Source: Chitinophagaceae bacterium
GTDB taxonomy: Bacteria; Bacteroidota; Bacteroidia; Chitinophagales; Chitinophagaceae
Direction of reading: 5' to 3'
Assembly (NCBI GenBank): GCA_016786965.1
Contig: JAEUVL010000655.1
Coordinates: 1 to 8,033, forward strand
DNA length: 8,033 nt
Below, in pieces: positions 5,293 to 8,033 of the stretch (the stretch's first letter is position 1; every line of letters starts with the position of its first letter). Position numbers and translations under genes: made by a program. The notes below the pieces were generated by a model that made no database searches, was not told the DNA's origin, and was given only the letters and a program-made list of their open reading frames with translations.

Positions 5293-6684
5293 ATGCGTTA
5301 CTTATTGCTTGCCATATCCTTTTCAGTATTGCTGGGCTCCTGCAAACTGATGAAAAAGAAAAATGAAACGGAAACCAAAAAACAAACAAGCAGCATGATA
5401 AACAGATTCAAGCCGGTTGATTGGGCACACAGCACCAATATCTATGAAGTGAATGTACGGCAATATACCCCAGCGGGTACTCTCAATGCCTTTGCGCAGG
5501 AATTACCCCGGCTGAAGGAGTTGGGCGTAAAGACGCTGTGGTTTATGCCGCTGACGCCTATCGCACAGAAAAATAAAAAAGGTTCGCTGGGCAGTTATTA
5601 TGCCTGCTCTGATTATACGGCCATGAATACCGAGTTTGGTACGATGGAAGATTTTAAGAACCTGGTGAAGCAGGCGCACGAAATGGGGTTCAAAGTAATA
5701 ATCGACTGGGTGGCCAACCATACTGGCTGGGACCATAAGTGGACGACTGAGCACCCGGATTATTATTTAAAAGATACCGCTACCAAAGACTTTAAAATAG
5801 CCAGTGGTATGGATGATATCATCGAACTGGATTTCAGCAACCCTGCGCTGCGCAAGGCAATGATCGATGCCATGAAATTCTGGGTGACGGAGTGTGATAT
5901 AGACGGATTCCGTTGTGATCTGGCCTTTTGGGTGGAACTTGATTTCTGGAAAGAAGCCAGGCCGCAGCTGGATGCAGTAAAACCTTTGTACTGGTTAGGT
6001 GAGTACGATGAATTGGAAAAACCGGAGTACGGCGAGGCGTTTGATGCCAGTTATACCTGGAGCTGGATGCACCGGGCCAAAGATTTTTACCAAAGCCAGC
6101 AACCGCTTGATTCATTGTACCAGGTGCTGAAAAAGTATGACGACCTGGGCGACAGTACGATGAGGGCCTGGTTTACCACCAACCATGATGAGAATAGCTG
6201 GAATGGTACGGAGTACGAGAAATATGGTGATATGGCCAGGGCATTGGCTGTATTCAGTGCGACATGGAATGGGGTACCATTGCTTTATTCAGGGCAGGAA
6301 CTGGGTAATACCAAGCGCATCGATTTTTTTGATAAGGATACTATCAAGGCTGGTGAAAATGCTGCGGCAATGACAGCATTTTATAAGACACTCCTGGGAT
6401 TGAAAAATAATAATCCTGCGCTGCGTGGTGGAGATCCGTCGGTTCAAACCTTCCGGATAAAGACCACCGAACCAACAAAAGTATTTGCTTACTTGCGCAA
6501 AAAGGGTAACAAGGAAGTGCTCGTAGTACTGAATATGTCTGCCCAAAAAGATCTGCATTTTGATATAACAGATGACAAAGTGACCGGTACGTTTAATAAT
6601 GTTTTTTCTGGTGCTGCGAATGATTTTACCAATCAGAAAAGTTTTGAGATGCAGGGCTGGGAATACCTGGTGTATGAGAAATAG
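5293..6684 (+). CDS. GH13 alpha-amylase-family glycoside hydrolase, lipoprotein
   Basis: A 463-residue envelope lipoprotein that should hydrolyse alpha-1,4-linked glucans such as starch or maltodextrins. The signal MRYLLLAISFSVLLGSC ends in a lipobox with Cys17. A charged Lys/Glu/Thr-rich linker of about 20 residues follows. The (beta/alpha)8 barrel covers roughly 45-370, with the four GH13 conserved regions: DWVANHT (138-144), GFRCDLAFWV (205-214, nucleophile Asp209), WLGEYDE (234-240, acid/base Glu237) and TTNHDENSW (295-303, Asp299). All three catalytic acids are present, so it should be active. Residues from about 380 form the C-terminal beta domain usual in the family. The basic residues after the cysteine and absence of an acidic export signal favour the periplasmic side, which is inference. 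Exact specificity (amylase, neopullulanase/cyclomaltodextrinase or glucosidase) cannot be read from the motifs. It starts 104 bp from divergent ispH and ends 11 bp before the convergent ligase gene. No SusC/SusD pair is nearby. Confidence 0.95.
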   Translation: MRYLLLAISFSVLLGSCKLMKKKNETETKKQTSSMINRFKPVDWAHSTNIYEVNVRQYTPAGTLNAFAQELPRLKELGVKTLWFMPLTPIAQKNKKGSLGSYYACSDYTAMNTEFGTMEDFKNLVKQAHEMGFKVIIDWVANHTGWDHKWTTEHPDYYLKDTATKDFKIASGMDDIIELDFSNPALRKAMIDAMKFWVTECDIDGFRCDLAFWVELDFWKEARPQLDAVKPLYWLGEYDELEKPEYGEAFDASYTWSWMHRAKDFYQSQQPLDSLYQVLKKYDDLGDSTMRAWFTTNHDENSWNGTEYEKYGDMARALAVFSATWNGVPLLYSGQELGNTKRIDFFDKDTIKAGENAAAMTAFYKTLLGLKNNNPALRGGDPSVQTFRIKTTEPTKVFAYLRKKGNKEVLVVLNMSAQKDLHFDITDDKVTGTFNNVFSGAANDFTNQKSFEMQGWEYLVYEK

Positions 6685-6695
6685 GCTCCGGCAGG

Positions 6696-8033
6696 TCAGT
6701 TACTATTTTCATCCACCGACCGGGTTGTCATTTTTTTTCCGGTAGAAGTGTATTGGAAATGGTCCGTTTTGGTTATTTTATCAGGTATCTTGATCCCAGG
6801 CAGGGTGGCCTTTAGCGACTCTTTTATTTCAGATTCGGTAAAGTAGCAGCCTGGTTTCATTTTTACAATGGCTATGATTATTTCACCTTTGCGGGTATCT
6901 TTTTCTCCTTTGACATATGCATCCTCTATTGAGGGTAATCTTAGCAGCGCCGCTTCTATTTCTTCCGGATAAATATTCACGCCATTCTTGATGATCATAT
7001 TATCCTTCCGGCCGCACCAAACGAGGTTGCCTTTGCTGTCTTCCGCAGCAAGATCACCGGTATGCAGCCAGCCATTGCCAGTTGAAATATTTGATAATCC
7101 TGATTGCAGCAACAACTCATACCCGCCTGCCGGCAGAGAAGCTAACCGGTATTTGACTCCTTTTAATGGCCGGCCCAGTGCATTAACATGTTGGCTTAGC
7201 TGTGTATAACCGGCAATAAACGATACGCTGGCTTCTGTACTGCCATAGATGCTGAATATCTCCTTACCAAAAACCTGCGTCACATTTTTAAAAATGGTTT
7301 CATTCAGTGGCGCTCCGCCGGAAATTACTGTGCGAATTGGATGAATCACATGTTTAAAATTTTCTGAAAGCTGATTCAAAGAGGCAGGTACGCCTGCCAG
7401 CAGATCTGCTTCTTCTTTTAAGATCAACTCAGTGATACGGCTTTGATCCTTTTCATCTGTTACAACAGCTTTTTTGCCGAGTATCAGCGCAAACAGCACA
7501 GCCGTATAACCAAAGCCATGTGAGACTGGGATCGAAATATATACTGCTCTTCTCTTATTAATTTTTGTTTTCACGAGCAGGTCAGCAAAAGAACGTATCC
7601 AGTAGAACTCACCTGCTCTTTTTTCTACCAGTTTAGGTTCTCCGGTGGTGCCGGAGGTTGGAAATATCAGCTTCGCCAGGTGCACAGCAAATGCTTCTCC
7701 CTTTGTTCCCGGGTTAGTAATGAGATCATTAATATCCAGCGAGCCATCCATGGATAATTGTCCTGTATCAGTTGTAAATAAGTAACAGTGCGGCTTTTGC
7801 TGACTGATTATTTTGGAGAGATGGGCAGGGTGTACTTTTTTATTTACCAGTACCAGTCTTATACCCAGGTTTTGAATGGCATAAAAGGCGAGTATATGAT
7901 TTACCGTATTGTCGCAGATAAGTATTGCGGAGGTTTCTTTTGTTATTTCTATTTTCCTGCTGATAGTAAATGAAAGCTGTAATACGGCCTGGTACAATTG
8001 TGTGAAGTTATAGCGGTGACGGCCATCGGTCAG
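6696..8033 (-). CDS. AMP-dependent acyl/aryl ligase of the ANL superfamily (N-terminus outside window)
   Basis: An adenylate-forming enzyme that activates a carboxylic acid with ATP and usually passes it to CoA or a carrier protein. The frame is open to the window edge: codons 8033-7998 add LTDGRHRYNFTQ before the TTG at 7997, and DGRHRYNFTQLYQAV fits the usual ANL N-terminus, so TTG 7997 is not the start. 445 residues are visible and few are likely missing. Motifs, numbered from the edge: FPTSGTTGEPK (124-134, ATP P-loop), SIYGSTEAS (261-269), GWLHTGDL (321-328), GRKDNMIIKNGVNIYPEEIE (341-360, hinge and C-domain) and TSTGKKMTTR (429-438, with the catalytic C-terminal lysine). The core is complete and likely active. 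The acid is unknown; fatty or aryl acids, including those used in flexirubin-type pigments of this phylum, are possible, but no pathway partner is in view. It ends 11 bp from the convergent GH13 gene. Confidence 0.92.
   Translation of the reverse strand: MTDGRHRYNFTQLYQAVLQLSFTISRKIEITKETSAILICDNTVNHILAFYAIQNLGIRLVLVNKKVHPAHLSKIISQQKPHCYLFTTDTGQLSMDGSLDINDLITNPGTKGEAFAVHLAKLIFPTSGTTGEPKLVEKRAGEFYWIRSFADLLVKTKINKRRAVYISIPVSHGFGYTAVLFALILGKKAVVTDEKDQSRITELILKEEADLLAGVPASLNQLSENFKHVIHPIRTVISGGAPLNETIFKNVTQVFGKEIFSIYGSTEASVSFIAGYTQLSQHVNALGRPLKGVKYRLASLPAGGYELLLQSGLSNISTGNGWLHTGDLAAEDSKGNLVWCGRKDNMIIKNGVNIYPEEIEAALLRLPSIEDAYVKGEKDTRKGEIIIAIVKMKPGCYFTESEIKESLKATLPGIKIPDKITKTDHFQYTSTGKKMTTRSVDENSN

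Noticed and set aside
7995..7997. TTG as the start codon of the AMP-dependent ligase
   Set aside because: The frame stays open for 12 more codons to the window edge, and those codons read like the normal N-terminus of the family, so the gene is simply cut by the window.

Overview
The window looks like chromosomal DNA of a Bacteroidota member, most likely a Chitinophagaceae-type organism. Reasons: moderate GC content, Bacteroidetes-style promoter boxes (TAnnTTTG-like) instead of good Shine-Dalgarno sites, Lys-rich lipoproteins with short lipoboxes, the long form of IspH, and a short GT35 glucan phosphorylase-like protein whose sequence style is familiar from this phylum. The phylum-level call is firm. 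The family-level call is inference from protein style, not from a search.

Layout: (i) 1-75, minus strand, the first 25 codons of a DtxR/MntR-type metal-responsive regulator, with DtxR-box-like half-sites just upstream of its start; (ii) 331-1332, plus, a lipoprotein of unknown function with a four-cysteine C-terminal module; (iii) 1469-3124, plus, a GT35 alpha-glucan phosphorylase-family protein in which the usual PLP-binding lysine is threonine, followed by a strong hairpin; (iv) 3283-3969, plus, a small secreted protein of unknown function preceded by a second DtxR-box-like site; (v) 3977-5188, minus, ispH (last step of the MEP isoprenoid pathway), convergent with the previous gene; (vi) 5293-6684, plus, a lipoprotein GH13 alpha-amylase-family hydrolase, divergent from ispH; (vii) 6696-8033, minus, an AMP-forming acyl/aryl ligase of the ANL superfamily whose N-terminus lies beyond the window.

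The genes do not form one operon: strands alternate and most units look monocistronic. Two genes deal with alpha-glucans, the cytosolic GT35 protein and the envelope-anchored GH13 enzyme, but they lie 2.2 kb apart with ispH between them, so a joint pathway is only suggested. No tRNA, rRNA, CRISPR array, insertion sequence or phage gene is visible. The two observations most worth following are the missing PLP lysine in an otherwise well-conserved GT35 protein, and the identical TTTAG-N6-CTAAA site in front of both the DtxR-type regulator and the secreted protein at 3283, which suggests a metal-controlled regulon member of unknown function.
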